Shown here: one piece after another, positions 18,844 to 29,126 of the stretch
Position numbering within the stretch: the stretch's first letter is position 1
Layout of the letters: the number at the start of each line of letters is the position of its first letter
Source: Caldilinea sp. CFX5
GTDB lineage: Bacteria > Chloroflexota > Anaerolineae > Caldilineales > Caldilineaceae
DNA length: 64,000 nucleotides
NCBI GenBank assembly: GCA_021405325.1
Contig: QWII01000091.1
Location: 19,068-83,067 of the forward strand
Direction: 5' to 3'
Program-made: the position numbers and the translations under genes
Notes under the pieces: model-generated
Told to the model about the DNA's origin: nothing
Seen by the model: only the letters and a program-made list of their open reading frames with translations
Databases searched by the model: none

Positions 18844-21629
18844 GCATCCGTCAACACTTCCAACAGCGCGACCGTCAACTGTTTTGTCTCCAACTGGGCC
18901 AGTTCATTCTCCAACACCGGCCCCACACACGCTGGACAGCCATGCCGACATGAACAGCCCCGCACCAACGCCAGTGCCGCCGCTAACAACTCCTCATGCA
19001 ATTCAAACAACCGCGCACTAAACCCCAATCCCGCCGTAATCCGTTCGTAGAGGTAGATGGTTGGTTGGTTGGTACGTGACTCGTGACTCGTGATGCGTGA
19101 TGCGTGATCAACCTCTGCTGCCTTGTCACCTTGTCTCGTGTCTCCTGTCTCGTGTCTCCTGTCTCCTGTCTCCCCGATTCCTTCACTCCGCACCACATGC
19201 ACCCCCAGATCCTGCGGATCACACATGAGATGGAGCGGGGCGATGTTGGTGAGGGCATAGGCCAGGCCATCGAGACCGGTGCGGGTGCGCACGCCACTTT
19301 CCAGCCGGCGGTGACAGGTGCGGCAGACCAGGACGAGATTTTCCAGCCGGTTGGCTTCCCGGTAATGTTCATTGAAACCGGCGACATAGCCAAAGGTGCG
19401 GAAAGGGACAAGGTGGTGGACATCATGCTGTCGGCCCGGCGGTTCATGGCTGCCACACTGGGTGCAGCGGTAATGGTCACGGGTGCGCACCCGTTGGCGC
19501 TGCTCCTGCCAGTTGGGGCCATAGTCGTTGAGCGAATCAAACCACTGACCCTGTTGAGCGAGCCGCTGTTGGGTGGCCGGCAACAGGCTGAACCAGTAGC
19601 CGCTGGTTTCTAAAAGCTGGGGTTCATAGTCGAGCGGGAAGACGCCCAGGTTTTCATGAGTGAAGCGCTTGATGCGGCGAAAACCGACCACCTGGCTGCT
19701 AACCTGCAAGTCGCCATAGGCCACCATCGCCCCGGATGCGGAACGTACTTCGGCGGCCTGCAACACCTGGATCTCAGTTTCGGTTGTCACCTCGGTGTAA
19801 TAGTCGACCTGAACCGGGGTAACGGTCGCCAGGTTGTTGGCAAGATCGAGCCGATCCACCCGATAGCTCTGCCCTTCCTGCAAATAGATCGCACCGTTAT
19901 AAAGCAACAAGGGTGCGCTGGCGTGGTCGATCTGGCCGATGATGCGGGTGGCGCTCGGTTCGTCAACATCACCTCTGGCCGGCGGGGCATTTTCAAAGAT
20001 CACATCCAGCCCTTCAATGCCGACACCCCGCCCTCCAAGTGCATCTCTACCGCCTTCCTGCACCTGAACCGCTACTGTATCGCTGCCGGCATTGCGCAGG
20101 CTGATTTGGCGCGCCGGGTAACTTTCCCCGCTCCAAAAGAAGCGACCCTGATGCAGGCGCACCTCGCCACCTTCTGCCAACAACTGAAGGGCGTCAACCG
20201 CAATCGGCGACGCGCCAAAGCCATCGTCAGGGCCAAAGGGCAATTCAAAGGCGGCGCAGCGCAGTTGATCGACCAGCAGCATGAGATTATCGGGGTTGAC
20301 CAGCGCATGTTCCGGCGACCGCTCAAAGAGAAAATCCGGGTGCTGGATCACATATTGATCAAGAACGCCACCCGTCGCCACCAGAATCGCCAGCGCGCCC
20401 TCACTCGTCCGCCCGGCGCGCCCCATCTGTTGCCGGACGCTGGCGATGGTGCCGGGGTAGCCGCACAGTACCGCCGCCTGCAATCCGCCAATGTCAATCC
20501 CCAGTTCCAGCGCATTGGTCGCCACCACCCCCCGCACCTCCCCGCTGCGCAACCCTGCCTCAATCGCCCGTCGCGCGGTGGGAAGGTAGCCGCCCCGGTA
20601 GCCCCTTATAGCAGATTTTAGATTGTCGTCGGCAACCGTGTCACCTTGCCACCTGGTCACCCGGTCATGTAGATAGCTTAGGAGTACTTCAGTCGTCAAC
20701 CGCGAGCGACCGAAAAGGATTGTTTGTAGACCGGCGCGCAGGCAGCGCGTCGCCAGTTCCTGGGCTTCAAGAATGGCACTGCGCCGTAGCCCCCGTTCGG
20801 CGTCATAGAGAGGCGGGTTGTAGAGAATGATCTGTTTTTCACCGCTGGGCGCGCCGTTGTCGTTGACCAGGACGACCGGCTGTTCGATCAACCGTTCCGC
20901 CAGTTGTTGGGGGTTGGCAATAGTGGCGCTGGCGCCGATAAATTGGGGCCGGCTGCCATAAAAGGCGCAGATGCGTTGCAAGCGGCGCAACACATTGGCC
21001 ACATGGCTGCCAAAGACGCCGCGATAGGTATGCAACTCGTCCAGCACCACATAGCGCAGATTGGTAAAAAAGTCTTCCCAGTTGGTGTGATAGGGCAGGA
21101 TGCCGGTGTGCAACATGTCGGGGTTGCTGAGGAGCAGGCGGCTTTGGCGACGAGTACGGGCGCGTGTGGCGGCGGGGGTGTCGCCATCATACGAAGAGAT
21201 TGAGAGACTTCGTCGTGAGCGCTCAGTCGAACGATTGAGAGATTGTGACAGTTCATGTTGCCAGGCCGTTAGTTCGGCGAGTTGGTCGTGGGCCAGCGCC
21301 TTGGTCGGAAAGAGGTAGAGGGCGCGGGCGGTTGGGTCGGTAAGCAGGCTGTGTAAGACCGGCAGATTGTAGCAGAGCGTTTTGCCGCTGGCGGTAGGGG
21401 TGACGACGACGACATGTTGGCCGGCCAGCGCCTGTTCGACGGCCTGTGCTTGATGGGTGTAAAGCTGTGCAATCCCCCGTTGAGTCAATGTTTCCTGTAA
21501 AACTGGATGGAGCGCGGCTGGAAAGGGTGCATAGCGAGCTGGCCGCGCCGGCAGGGTGCGCCAGGCCATAACGTTGCTCATAAAACCAACGTCGGCGCGT
21601 AGATCAGCAAGCAGTTCCGGCAGGGCCAT
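18819..21629 (-). CDS. MrfA/YprA-type DEAD/DEAH helicase with an internal HNH domain
   Basis: Superfamily 2 DNA helicase of the DUF1998 class, whose studied members act in repair of DNA damage. Visible motifs: TPTASGKT (about 77-84), DELH (197-200), GASATIANP, the [14 protein letters not shown] block and QMGRAGR (402-407). The C-terminal cysteine cluster [10 protein letters not shown] (C892, C894, C898, C901) is the DUF1998 metal site. Between the beta-barrel part ([16 protein letters not shown]) and the conserved [11 protein letters not shown] block lies an extra ~75-residue HNH module (about 705-780): C722, C725, DVHH (736-739), N764, C769, C772, H773. Three or four low-complexity segments (about 128-145, 319-342, 815-858 and the tail) are encoded by short-word repeats. 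The ATG at 21629 has no clear ribosome binding site. Confidence 0.9.
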   Translation of the reverse strand: MALPELLADLRADVGFMSNVMAWRTLPARPARYAPFPAALHPVLQETLTQRGIAQLYTHQAQAVEQALAGQHVVVVTPTASGKTLCYNLPVLHSLLTDPTARALYLFPTKALAHDQLAELTAWQHELSQSLNRSTERSRRSLSISSYDGDTPAATRARTRRQSRLLLSNPDMLHTGILPYHTNWEDFFTNLRYVVLDELHTYRGVFGSHVANVLRRLQRICAFYGSRPQFIGASATIANPQQLAERLIEQPVVLVNDNGAPSGEKQIILYNPPLYDAERGLRRSAILEAQELATRCLRAGLQTILFGRSRLTTEVLLSYLHDRVTRWQGDTVADDNLKSAIRGYRGGYLPTARRAIEAGLRSGEVRGVVATNALELGIDIGGLQAAVLCGYPGTIASVRQQMGRAGRTSEGALAILVATGGVLDQYVIQHPDFLFERSPEHALVNPDNLMLLVDQLRCAAFELPFGPDDGFGASPIAVDALQLLAEGGEVRLHQGRFFWSGESYPARQISLRNAGSDTVAVQVQEGGRDALGGRGVGIEGLDVIFENAPPARGDVDEPSATRIIGQIDHASAPLLLYNGAIYLQEGQSYRVDRLDLANNLATVTPVQVDYYTEVTTETEIQVLQAAEVRSASGAMVAYGDLQVSSQVVGFRRIKRFTHENLGVFPLDYEPQLLETSGYWFSLLPATQQRLAQQGQWFDSLNDYGPNWQEQRQRVRTRDHYRCTQCGSHEPPGRQHDVHHLVPFRTFGYVAGFNEHYREANRLENLVLVCRTCHRRLESGVRTRTGLDGLAYALTNIAPLHLMCDPQDLGVHVVRSEGIGETGDRRHETGDTRQGDKAAEVDHASRITSHESRTNQPTIYLYERITAGLGFSARLFELHEELLAAALALVRGCSCRHGCPACVGPVLENELAQLETKQLTVALLEVLTDADSGGADF
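19060..19185. repeat. In-frame short-word repeat tract inside the helicase gene
   Basis: About 125 bases made of GGTTGGTTGG, GTGACTCGTGACTCGTGATG, CACCTTGTC and GTGTCTCCTGTCTC words. It encodes residues about 815-858 of the helicase, between [11 protein letters not shown] and YLYERI, where relatives have only a short loop. The frame is preserved. Confidence 0.75.
20605..20690. repeat. In-frame short-word tract between helicase motifs
   Basis: Words such as CACCTTGCCACC, GGTCACCCGGTCA and AGATTTTAGATTG encode residues about 318-342 (around [10 protein letters not shown]), just before the conserved RGGYLP..RR block. The residues are hydrophilic and the frame is intact. Word content is less regular than at 19060. 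Confidence 0.5.
21196..21247. repeat. In-frame GAGATTGAGAGA-type hairpin in the helicase gene
   Basis: The words GAGATTGAGAGACTTCG and CGATTGAGAGATTGTG flank a short core and encode Ser/Arg-rich residues about 128-145 ([18 protein letters not shown]), placed directly before the conserved YDGDTP motif. Confidence 0.6.
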
Positions 21630-21665
21630 AGGAATAAGGAATGGAGAATGGACAACGGTTAATGC

Positions 21666-22178
21666 TTAATGGCTGGCGGCGTAGATAACGACCTGGGCGA
21701 CCCATTTAACCTGGCGGAGGGCGTCATCGGCTTCAGTGGGGACGATCAGGCGGATGAGTCCTTGCGCACGGGTGAGCGGCTGACCATTCAGCGTGTGCGC
21801 CAGGAGTGATGGCCGCTCTTTTGCTTCTTGGCGCAGATCGGCGGCCGTTAGTCGTGTGCCGAAACCATCGCTACTAATGACATCGATCTGTTGCCAATCG
21901 GCATTTTCCCCCAGAACCTGCGCTAAAAAATCCTGCAAACGCACGCCGGCAAAGGTAAACGGCCCCGATGTACCGTGGCCGGTGCTGACAATATAACAAT
22001 CAGCCACCGTTGTGGTCGGCAGTTGTTGCAGCTCGGCCACATCCCAACTGGATACATTGCCGTCGGGCAACTGCACCGTAAAGCGTGTTGCCGCCGCAGG
22101 CGGCGCCGGATTCGGCTCATGGGCGTGACCATGCACCCAGGCCGGTTCTTGTGAATCAAAGTGTCGATGAGGCGTCAT
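21666..22178 (-). CDS. Protein with sulfite-oxidase-type molybdopterin-binding domain
   Basis: 170 residues matching the Oxidored_molyb fold: VQLPDGNVSSWDVAELQQLP, then GPFTFAGVRLQDFL, a central VISSDGFGTRLTAADL and LIVPTEADDALRQVKWV. In sulfite oxidases this domain binds molybdopterin through a Cys in mid-domain. At the equivalent place this protein has CYIVSTGHG, so cofactor binding is uncertain. No signal peptide is seen. The last codons and the TAA lie in CATTAAGCATTAACC-type words, part of the dispersed repeat family. It is downstream of clpS on the same strand, separated by a long hairpin. Confidence 0.8.
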   Translation of the reverse strand: MTPHRHFDSQEPAWVHGHAHEPNPAPPAAATRFTVQLPDGNVSSWDVAELQQLPTTTVADCYIVSTGHGTSGPFTFAGVRLQDFLAQVLGENADWQQIDVISSDGFGTRLTAADLRQEAKERPSLLAHTLNGQPLTRAQGLIRLIVPTEADDALRQVKWVAQVVIYAASH

Positions 22179-22195
22179 AAGCGGCTAGTAGACTC

Positions 22196-22264
22196 AATCT
22201 CTGAATCTCTCAATCTCTGTATCTCTCATCAATAGAGATACAGAGATTGAGAGATTCAGAGATT
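22196..22264. repeat. Perfect 31-bp inverted repeat of AATCTCTGAATCTCT words
   Basis: Arms 22196-22226 and 22234-22264 are exact complements with loop CATCAAT. Each arm repeats the eight- to nine-base word AATCTCT(N) four times. The right arm ends two bases before the clpS stop codon, so the hairpin immediately follows clpS in the direction of transcription and could act as its terminator or protect the mRNA 3' end. Confidence 0.92.
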
Positions 22265-22266
22265 AT

Positions 22267-22575
22267 TCAATCCGGTTCCAAGCTAAAGGTAAGAGGGTAG
22301 CCGTCGGCACGGGCTTGGGTGCGGGCAATGCCGATCAACTTTTCCGCTTCCGGTCGCGGGCGGATCATCACAATGGCGACCCCTTGTTCATGCGCTGTTT
22401 CCGCTACATGTTCCGCCAACTCCTGGGATAGCATAAAGATTCGTTTCAACACACGAATGACATAGTCAAAGGGTGTGACATCATCATTGTGAATCAAAAT
22501 ACGATAGAGCGGCTCAGTACGGACATCGTCGTCGTCACGGACAACGGGTTCGAGTAAAGTATCAGCTAGCGCCAT
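22267..22575 (-). CDS. clpS: ATP-dependent Clp protease adaptor ClpS
   Basis: N-degron recognition adaptor that delivers substrates to ClpA or ClpC. The 102-residue protein shows the ClpS core: [20 protein letters not shown], then [16 protein letters not shown] and the closing [20 protein letters not shown] strand/helix block. The Asn-Asp pair in HNDDVTP and the following hydrophobic pocket residues match N-end-rule adaptors. ATG 22575 is chosen over an upstream Met because AGGTGA lies five bases before it. ClpA/ClpC is not in this window. Confidence 0.93.
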   Translation of the reverse strand: MALADTLLEPVVRDDDDVRTEPLYRILIHNDDVTPFDYVIRVLKRIFMLSQELAEHVAETAHEQGVAIVMIRPRPEAEKLIGIARTQARADGYPLTFSLEPD

Positions 22576-22651
22576 CAGGTCACCTATCGGGAAAAAAGAG
22601 CACAATCGAACAACTAGTACACGACGGCGTAAATAAACCCATAGTTGCCAG

Positions 22652-22757
22652 TGAGACAGTGAGACAGTGAGACAGTGAGACAGTGAGACAGTGACTGACT
22701 TACTGTCCTACTCGAGTGGCGGGTGACCGATGACTGATTGCTCGCTACCCGCCACTC
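22652..22757. repeat. CAGTGAGA tandem words followed by an 11-bp inverted repeat
   Basis: From 22652 the word CAGTGAGA is repeated about six times in tandem, then gives way to GTGACTGACTTACTGTC. Next comes an inverted repeat, GAGTGGCGGGT at 22714-22724 with ACCCGCCACTC at 22747-22757. It lies between divergent clpS and the glycosyltransferase gene, in the promoter area. Confidence 0.75.
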
Positions 22758-22841
22758 ACCACCCGCCACGTATTGACCACACCTTGCACTCATGTTACAA
22801 TCGACGACGGAAAATTTGATGCAGCAACAACAAGACAGTTT

Positions 22842-23771
22842 ATGAACCTTTCACGATTGCCCGACGACCGCCAGCCGTCGGCGGATGCGCCGGGAAACCC
22901 GCCGACGCTACGGCTGACGGTGGTGATACCAACGTATAACGAAGCGGACAACTTGCCCGCCATGGCGGCGGCGCTCTTTGCGTTGCCCATTCCCTTGTTG
23001 CAACTGCTGATTGTCGATGACAATTCACCCGATGGCACAGGGCAGGTGGCCGATCAGTTAGCCCAAGACTATAACCTGCCGGATGGGACAGGGCGACAAC
23101 GCGTGCGCGTAATCCATCGCACCGGCAAGGGCGGTCTCGGTACGGCCTACGTTGCCGGCATGACACAGGCGCTGGCCGACGGCGCCGATTATGTTGTGCA
23201 GATGGACGCCGATTTCAGCCACTCGCCCGACTATATTCCCCAGATGTTGGGCGTGATGCTGGCGACCAACGCGGATGTGATCATCGGCAGTCGCTATGTT
23301 CCCGGCGGCACGCTGGATGAAGGCTGGGAGTGGGGGCGTCGCCTGTTGAGCTGGTGGGCCAACTATTATGTACGCCTGATTCTCGGCTTGCGCATCCGCG
23401 ATATGACCGCCGGCTTCAAACTCTGGAAACGGCAGGCGTTGCTCGACCTGGGCTTGGAGACTGTGCGCAGCAACGGCTATAGCTTTCAAGTGGAGATGGC
23501 TTACTTGTGCGAAAAGCTGGGCTACCGGCTGATTGAAATTCCCATTCACTTTGAAGATCGCCGCATTGGCCAGAGCAAACTCGACATCCCGGTCAAGTTG
23601 GAATCGGCCTGGCGCACTTGGCAGATTCGTTGGCGTTATCAACATCTGGCGCGCCGCCCCAACCAACGCCCAACCACTGAGCGGCAGACCGATGGCTCTC
23701 GACCCACCGAAGGGACAACATTGTCAAATTCCCCCACGCCGATTCCCAATCCGCAATCCCAACTGCCATGA
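22842..23771 (+). CDS. Family 2 glycosyltransferase, dolichol/polyprenyl-phosphate mannosyltransferase-like
   Basis: Transfers a hexose, probably mannose, from a nucleotide sugar to a polyprenyl-phosphate carrier on the cytoplasmic face. The GT-A fold motifs are [22 protein letters not shown], the metal-binding DADFSH and the C-terminal [11 protein letters not shown], which is typical of Dpm1-like enzymes. There are no C-terminal membrane helices, and the last ~30 residues are a hydrophilic low-complexity tail. The start is set at ATG 22842; an upstream TTG would add codons from repeat-rich DNA. It overlaps the next gene by four bases (ATGA), so the two are translationally coupled and should work together in surface glycan assembly. 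Confidence 0.9.
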   Translation: MNLSRLPDDRQPSADAPGNPPTLRLTVVIPTYNEADNLPAMAAALFALPIPLLQLLIVDDNSPDGTGQVADQLAQDYNLPDGTGRQRVRVIHRTGKGGLGTAYVAGMTQALADGADYVVQMDADFSHSPDYIPQMLGVMLATNADVIIGSRYVPGGTLDEGWEWGRRLLSWWANYYVRLILGLRIRDMTAGFKLWKRQALLDLGLETVRSNGYSFQVEMAYLCEKLGYRLIEIPIHFEDRRIGQSKLDIPVKLESAWRTWQIRWRYQHLARRPNQRPTTERQTDGSRPTEGTTLSNSPTPIPNPQSQLP

Positions 23772-26700
23772 AACGACTTCTTTCCTTACGCAGCGACTTG
23801 CTGGCGGTCGGCGCGTTGCTTTTCCTTGCGTTACTCTGGTTTGCCCCCGTCCTCTTTCCACCGCTCACAGGCGCTACGCTCTTGCCCTATGACAACCTCT
23901 ATAGCTTTGAGCCGTGGCGTTCGCTGCAACCGGGGTTGGTGCCCCACAACAACCTGCTCAGCGATCTTGTGCTGCAAAACGCCGTCTGGAAACTCCATAT
24001 TCGGCAGACGCTGGCCGCCGGTGAGTTGCCTTTGTGGAATCCGCAGATTTTTACCGGTCTGCCCTTTCTCGCCGCCGGTCAGGCCAGCACTTTTTACCCG
24101 CTGAATCTGCTCTTCTACATCTTGCCGCTGGAAGTGGCCTACGGCTGGTTCACAGCGTTGCAGATTGCCCTGGCCGGCATCAATATGTACATCCTGGGAC
24201 GGGTGCTCCGTTTACAACCATTGCCGGCGCTCTTGAGCGGTGTGGTCTTTATGTTTAGTGGTTTTCTCATTGTCAGCGTGGTCTTCACCATGTTTATCGC
24301 CGCTGTGGTCTGGCTCCCCCTGCTGCTGGCAATTGTCGAACTGATCATTCGCAAACAAGAAGAAAAGGGCAACACCAGCTTCCACCCCATCCCCTATGTC
24401 GCCGCCGGCATAGCCGTCATCGCGCTCATTGTCCTGGCCGGCCATCCTGAACTCATTTACTACACCGCCCTCGTCACCGGCGCTTATGCGCTTGTCCGGC
24501 TGCTCGTGGCTTGGCGACGACTAGCCCGCGGCCAATCACGCAACACGCAACACGCAACACGCATCCTCAAACTCGCCGCCTGGCTCCTAACCATTGCCGT
24601 CCTTGGCATCGCTGCCGGCGGGGTGCAACTGCTGCCTTTGCTCGAACTAGTGCCGCTCAACTTCCGTGAAGGCTCGGCCACCTTGCAACAGGTGCTGGAC
24701 TGGGCCTGGCCGACCCGCCATGTACTGACCTTCTTCCTGCCCGATGTCTTCGGCAACCCCAGTCACCACGCCTGGTTTGACATTTGGCAGCGGCAATGGT
24801 ACCCCGCCACGACAAACGCCCTGGGCGAACCGGTCGATACGATCTTTTGGGGTATCAAAAATTATGTCGAAGGCGGCAATTATGTGGGGATTGCCACGTG
24901 GGTGCTGGCTACCATAGCGATTTTAGATTTTGGCTTTTGGATTTTAGATTCTCGTGGTAACCGGGTTGGCAGATCAATCCAAAATCTAAAATCTAAAATC
25001 CAAAATGTCCATCGGATCTTCTTTGCCGGCCTGGCCCTAGTCTCCCTGCTCTTTGCCTTTGGGACGCCACTTTATGGAGTTTTGTTTTACGGTTTGCCGG
25101 GGTGGAGCCAGTTGCATAGCCCCTTCCGCTGGGTCTTTCCCTTTACGCTCAGTATGGCGTTGTTGGCCGGGATAGGGTTGCAACGGTTACTAGAGATTGA
25201 GAGATTTAGAGATTTAGAGATTGATCGGCTTGGCCGAATCTCTAGATCTCTCAATCTCTCAATCTCTCTCCTGACGCTACTGGCCGGCCTGGGCGTATTA
25301 GCACTTATCGGCGTTAGCCTCTTCCTGCCAGCACCGTTCATTGCGTTCGCCCAACGCATCATCGACGGCAGCGACCTGGCCCGCATGGCCTTTACCGATG
25401 GGCGCATGTTCTGGAGCTACCAAGCTATCAACTTACTCAAGTTTGGCTTGTTTGCCGTGGGGAGCGGCTGGCTAGTTAGTTGGTTGGTTGGTTGGCACGG
25501 CAGAAAGACAGAAAGACAGGAAGACAAGAAGACAAGAAGAGCATTACCCAATTACCTTGTCACCTTGGCGCTGATTGCCTTAGTTGCGCTCGACCTCTAC
25601 GCTGCGCACGGTCGCTTCAACCCGGCCAGTGATCCAGCCCTGTCGCCGCTAAATCCCGCCAACATTCCCCCCGTCGTCAAGTTTATTAATGAACGTGAAG
25701 GCATCGACACGCAACACGCAACACGTAACACGCATCACGCATCACCCTGGCGCTTCACCACCTTCAACCTTCCCGGCGAGAAGACCTTTAACGCCAACGT
25801 CGGCATGTATTATGGTTGGCAGGACATTCGCGGCTATGATTCGATCATCCCCCGCCAATATGTCGAATTGATGGATCGGGTGGCGCCGCAGGCGAATGAA
25901 CTGCTCTACAACCGCATTGCGCCGCTCTATAGCAACAGCAGCGGCGATGTCTATGGCGTTCTCGATAATCCGTTGTTGGATCTGCTCAATGTCAAATATG
26001 TGCTGACCCAACATTACCTGCCCAACCCGACTTGGCGGGAGATCTATCGCGACCCGGCCATTGCCGTCTATGAAAATCAGGAACTCTTGCCGCGCACCTT
26101 CCTTGTGCCGGCAGCCGGCGTTGTCCCGGCTGCCGAGCAACCGTTGCTGGAAGCCGACCTGCGACAAGTTGTTTTTTTGGACAGAACACCAACGGCTGAT
26201 CACGCCTTGACGCCGGCCAGCCCTCAGGTCAAGGAAGCGCGCATCAGTCGTTACACGGCAGATGAAGTCTTTATTGATGTCAACCTGAGTGATCGCGGCT
26301 GGCTGCTGTTGAACGATGCCTATTTCCCCGGCTGGAAAGCCTACTTGCGCCCCTTTGGCGGCGATGAAAGCGCCGAAGAAGAACTGCCCCTCTATCAAGC
26401 CAATGGCGCCTTTCGCGCCGTCTATCTGCCGGAGGCGGGACAGTGGACCGTGCGCTTTGTTTACTCACCCATGAGTTTCAAGCTGGGTCTCTATATGAGC
26501 TTTCTGGCGTTCATGGCGACGTTGTTGCTCTGTGGCTACTGGGCTTGGGGTCGCTTCTATCGCCCTGAAACCAGCGTGGGGGAAGTGCGCACCGTCGCCA
26601 AAAATTCGCTGGTGCCGATGGCGCTCAGTCTGGGTAACAAGGCGATTGATTTTGCCTTTGCCATGCTCTATGTCCGCCTGCTGGGGCCAAGCGGCACCGG

Positions 26701-28156
26701 GGAGTATGCTTTTGTCGTCGCCGTCTACGGCATCTTTGAGATCATCAGCCGCTATGGGTTGGGGACGTTGTTGACGCGTGATGTCTCCGCCGACAAAAAT
26801 CAGTCCAGCCGCTACCTGACCAATGTCATCGCGCTGCGCACCCTCTTGTGGCTGATTAGCTTGCCGTTGCTGGCGCTGGTGATCTGGCTCTACCGTTCCG
26901 TGGATCAGCTAAGCTTCCTCGGCTGGTACAGCGGTGAATTGACGCCGATTGGCACACAGGAAGTGCAAGCGCTGCTGATCTTCGCCGCCTCGATGCTCTT
27001 TGCCAACTGGGCCGATGCCTTGAGCAGCACCTTTATGGCCTTTGAAAAGATGGAATATCCGGCGGGGCTGGCTAATGCGGTGGCGTTGCTCAAAGTGACA
27101 CTGGGGGCGCTGGTGTTGTTGCTGGGCTGGGGCTACGTCGGGCTGGCGGCGGTGAGTTTGCTGATGAATCTGCTGCAGGTGCTCTGGCTCTATCGTCTGC
27201 TGCGTCGCACCCTCTTCCAGCCCGAATGGCGCTGGGATTGGGGGTTGCAACGCTGGATGATGCAGACCAGCGGCCCGCTCATGATCAACCACCTCTTGGC
27301 GACCATCTTCTGGCGCATCGACCTCTGGTTGTTGCTGCCGCTGGCCGGCGCCGCCAGTGTCGGGCTATATAGCGTGGGCCTAAAGTACTTGGATGGCCTC
27401 AACATCATCCCCAGCATCTTTACCATGGCGATCTTCCCGCTCATGAGCCGCTATGCCCGCAGCGAGGACGGCAACCTCTTACGCGCCTACGTGTTGAGCC
27501 TGCGGCTGTTGGTGATCGTCTGTCTACCCATTGCGCTGGCGACGACCTTCCTGTCCCGTGATCTGGTTTATTTCCTTGGCGGCGCACAGTATCTCCACAT
27601 TCCTGAAACTTTCCGCTTCTTCGGCTGGGCACTCCCCTACACCGGCGGTTCGGATCTGGCGCTCAGTGTGATTATCTGGAGCATCCCGATTGGCTTTGTC
27701 AACAGTGTCACGCAATATGTTCTGATCGCCGTCAACCAGCAGCGTTACTTGACCAAGGCGTTTCTCATCGGCGTGCTCTTCAATGTCGTCGGCAACCTGC
27801 TGATCATCCCCGGTTTTGGCTATGTCGGTGCGGCGATTGTAACGATCCTCAGCGAGTTTAGCCTGCTCTTTCCCTTCTACTACAGTGTCAAACGCCATGT
27901 GGGTGTCGTGCCGTGGCTTTCGATCTATGGCGGACCGGCTATGGCAGGCGGCGTGATGGGCCTGGTGACTTACGCCATCAACAGTTTGGGTATCAACATC
28001 TGGGGCAGCGTCGCGGTTGGGATGGTTGTCTATCTGTTTGCCCTCCTCTTCACCGGCGTTCTGCAACATGAAGATATGCACGTCATCGGCAAAGCGCTGC
28101 CGCTCGAACGCTGGCGTCACCGATTGCCGGGCGCTTCTGCGCCCACCTTGAAATAG
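23768..28156 (+). CDS. Fusion protein: YfhO-type membrane protein plus Wzx-like oligosaccharide flippase
   Basis: 1462 residues. Residues about 1-930 form a YfhO/GT-C-like multi-helix protein: [13 protein letters not shown] and [16 protein letters not shown] near the start, and [18 protein letters not shown] before the last helix, as in YfhO proteins. YfhO is linked to glycosylation of teichoic or other glycans using lipid-linked sugars. Residues about 940-1440 form a polysaccharide flippase of about 12-14 helices, starting [20 protein letters not shown] with [13 protein letters not shown] fused sugar transferase and flippase, coupled to the upstream mannosyltransferase, suggests one machine for loading and flipping lipid-linked sugars; this is inference. 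Five low-complexity stretches between helices are encoded by short-word repeats (separate entries). The frame is intact. Confidence 0.87.
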   Translation: MKRLLSLRSDLLAVGALLFLALLWFAPVLFPPLTGATLLPYDNLYSFEPWRSLQPGLVPHNNLLSDLVLQNAVWKLHIRQTLAAGELPLWNPQIFTGLPFLAAGQASTFYPLNLLFYILPLEVAYGWFTALQIALAGINMYILGRVLRLQPLPALLSGVVFMFSGFLIVSVVFTMFIAAVVWLPLLLAIVELIIRKQEEKGNTSFHPIPYVAAGIAVIALIVLAGHPELIYYTALVTGAYALVRLLVAWRRLARGQSRNTQHATRILKLAAWLLTIAVLGIAAGGVQLLPLLELVPLNFREGSATLQQVLDWAWPTRHVLTFFLPDVFGNPSHHAWFDIWQRQWYPATTNALGEPVDTIFWGIKNYVEGGNYVGIATWVLATIAILDFGFWILDSRGNRVGRSIQNLKSKIQNVHRIFFAGLALVSLLFAFGTPLYGVLFYGLPGWSQLHSPFRWVFPFTLSMALLAGIGLQRLLEIERFRDLEIDRLGRISRSLNLSISLLTLLAGLGVLALIGVSLFLPAPFIAFAQRIIDGSDLARMAFTDGRMFWSYQAINLLKFGLFAVGSGWLVSWLVGWHGRKTERQEDKKTRRALPNYLVTLALIALVALDLYAAHGRFNPASDPALSPLNPANIPPVVKFINEREGIDTQHATRNTHHASPWRFTTFNLPGEKTFNANVGMYYGWQDIRGYDSIIPRQYVELMDRVAPQANELLYNRIAPLYSNSSGDVYGVLDNPLLDLLNVKYVLTQHYLPNPTWREIYRDPAIAVYENQELLPRTFLVPAAGVVPAAEQPLLEADLRQVVFLDRTPTADHALTPASPQVKEARISRYTADEVFIDVNLSDRGWLLLNDAYFPGWKAYLRPFGGDESAEEELPLYQANGAFRAVYLPEAGQWTVRFVYSPMSFKLGLYMSFLAFMATLLLCGYWAWGRFYRPETSVGEVRTVAKNSLVPMALSLGNKAIDFAFAMLYVRLLGPSGTGEYAFVVAVYGIFEIISRYGLGTLLTRDVSADKNQSSRYLTNVIALRTLLWLISLPLLALVIWLYRSVDQLSFLGWYSGELTPIGTQEVQALLIFAASMLFANWADALSSTFMAFEKMEYPAGLANAVALLKVTLGALVLLLGWGYVGLAAVSLLMNLLQVLWLYRLLRRTLFQPEWRWDWGLQRWMMQTSGPLMINHLLATIFWRIDLWLLLPLAGAASVGLYSVGLKYLDGLNIIPSIFTMAIFPLMSRYARSEDGNLLRAYVLSLRLLVIVCLPIALATTFLSRDLVYFLGGAQYLHIPETFRFFGWALPYTGGSDLALSVIIWSIPIGFVNSVTQYVLIAVNQQRYLTKAFLIGVLFNVVGNLLIIPGFGYVGAAIVTILSEFSLLFPFYYSVKRHVGVVPWLSIYGGPAMAGGVMGLVTYAINSLGINIWGSVAVGMVVYLFALLFTGVLQHEDMHVIGKALPLERWRHRLPGASAPTLK
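24536..24562. repeat. In-frame tandem ACACGCA word
   Basis: The word CACGCAACACGCAACACGCA lies inside the YfhO part and encodes a hydrophilic [10 protein letters not shown] loop between two membrane helices. Confidence 0.7.
24920..25006. repeat. In-frame quasi-palindrome of AAATCTAAAATCC words
   Basis: The left part (24920-24950) uses TTTTAGATTTTGG words. The right part (24976-25006) uses the complementary AATCCAAAATCTAAAATC words. The encoded loop contains [10 protein letters not shown]. The word arrangement is permuted rather than a strict palindrome. It sits between membrane helices of the YfhO part. Confidence 0.8.
25194..25269. repeat. In-frame hairpin of GAGATTTAGAGATT words
   Basis: The left arm 25194-25223 (GAGATTGAGAGATTTAGAGA and on) faces the right arm 25238-25269 of AATCTCTCAATCTCTC words. 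It encodes residues about 476-501 ([14 protein letters not shown] then SRSLNLSIS). The same words make the intergenic hairpins at 22196 and 42094. Confidence 0.85.
25474..25542. repeat. In-frame TTGG and GAAAGACA/GAAGACAA word tract
   Basis: TTGGTTGGTTGGTTGG is followed by AGAAAGACAGAAAGACAGGA and AGACAAGAAGACAAGAAGA. The tract encodes a Trp/Val/Gly segment and a highly charged loop ([13 protein letters not shown]) between helices of the YfhO part. Confidence 0.75.
25706..25744. repeat. In-frame ACACGCA/CATCACGCA tandem word
   Basis: Repeats of ACACGCAACACGCAACACGT and CACGCATCACGCATCA encode [12 protein letters not shown] in an extracytoplasmic loop. The same residue string type is produced wherever these words fall in frame. 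Confidence 0.75.
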
Positions 28157-28355
28157 AGCCGGCCCTTGCGCCGTTGGTTGCTGAACAAAACAAAAGCTGT
28201 TATAATGGAAGCGCCACTTACTCTTGGTGAGTGACCTGGCGCAGTCAGTGTCTGCCTTTGCTTTCGTCCTCGTTGTCCTACCGCTACAACGCCACTTATG
28301 TACCCGTCGCGTAATCGCCGACCCGTCGGCCGGCTTTGGAAAGAAGGAGCAGAAG

Positions 28356-28979
28356 ATGGCTATTGTGACAATTTCCAGAGAACTTGGTGCAGAAGGAACG
28401 CGGATTGCCGAGGCGCTTGCCCAAGCCCTCGGCGCACTTTGCGTTGACAAACAGGTATTGGCCGAGCTGGCTCGTCAGGCAGGGTTGTCTGTCGAAATGA
28501 TTGTTCATCCTGAGGAACGGCTACGGGCGCGCCCCAATCTTGTCAGCGAGGAAATGAAAGCCCTGTTTGCCAAGTCGCAGAGCCGCGGCGCCGCCGACCT
28601 GGACCGTGACGTCCAGCAGATGATAACAGCCTTTCAGTTGTTAGCAAAGCGTGGGAATATGGTCTTTGTTGGTCGTGGCGGCCAGATCGCTTTGCGCGAT
28701 CATCCCCATGCCCTGCATGTTCACCTCTATGCGCCCGTGGAAGTGCGCGCCCGTCGCATCCAAGCGCGGCGGTCGCTGCCGACACTGGACGCCGCCAGGC
28801 AGCTCGTACAGGAGGCGGATGAGCAACGCCGTCAGTGGTATCGCCAACTCTTTCAGGGGACCGATTGGAAAAAACCGTACCTGTATCATCTCATGATCGA
28901 TACTCATCGACTTACTGTGGATCTGATCGTGGCGTTGATTGTCCAAGTTGTTCAAGCAGATGTCGTTGCGCCGCAATAA
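28356..28979 (+). CDS. Cytidylate-kinase-like P-loop protein
   Basis: 207 residues starting MAIVTISRELGAEGTRIAEA, the opening of the cytidylate-kinase-like family (an unusual glycine loop rather than a GxxxxGK Walker A). VFVGRGGQIALRDHP, VHLYAPVEVRARRI and the conserved R/Q-rich lid helix (DEQRRQWYRQLF) follow. Members are predicted nucleotide kinases, but their substrate is mostly unknown. ATG 28356 is preceded by AAGGAG at seven bases. It stands alone, upstream of the Usp gene and in the same direction. Confidence 0.85.
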   Translation: MAIVTISRELGAEGTRIAEALAQALGALCVDKQVLAELARQAGLSVEMIVHPEERLRARPNLVSEEMKALFAKSQSRGAADLDRDVQQMITAFQLLAKRGNMVFVGRGGQIALRDHPHALHVHLYAPVEVRARRIQARRSLPTLDAARQLVQEADEQRRQWYRQLFQGTDWKKPYLYHLMIDTHRLTVDLIVALIVQVVQADVVAPQ

Positions 28980-29126
28980 TTTTTGCCGATATTACACAGT
29001 CCTCAGGCTAACGCAAGAAAAACGCGCAAATTGTGTAAGTTATCTTCCTGAATCACAGGCGTCCGCGGAATTAAGTGTTAATGGTTGATAATTGATGATT
29101 TTTGCAGTTGGGTTAGGAGGCAATCT

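Noticed and set aside
19656..20621. 321-codon open frame on the plus strand
   Set aside because: Antisense to the MrfA-like helicase, whose motifs are unambiguous.
22652..22704. Tandem CAGTGAGA repeats considered as a CRISPR array
   Set aside because: Direct eight-base repeats without spacers; there are no cas genes in the window.
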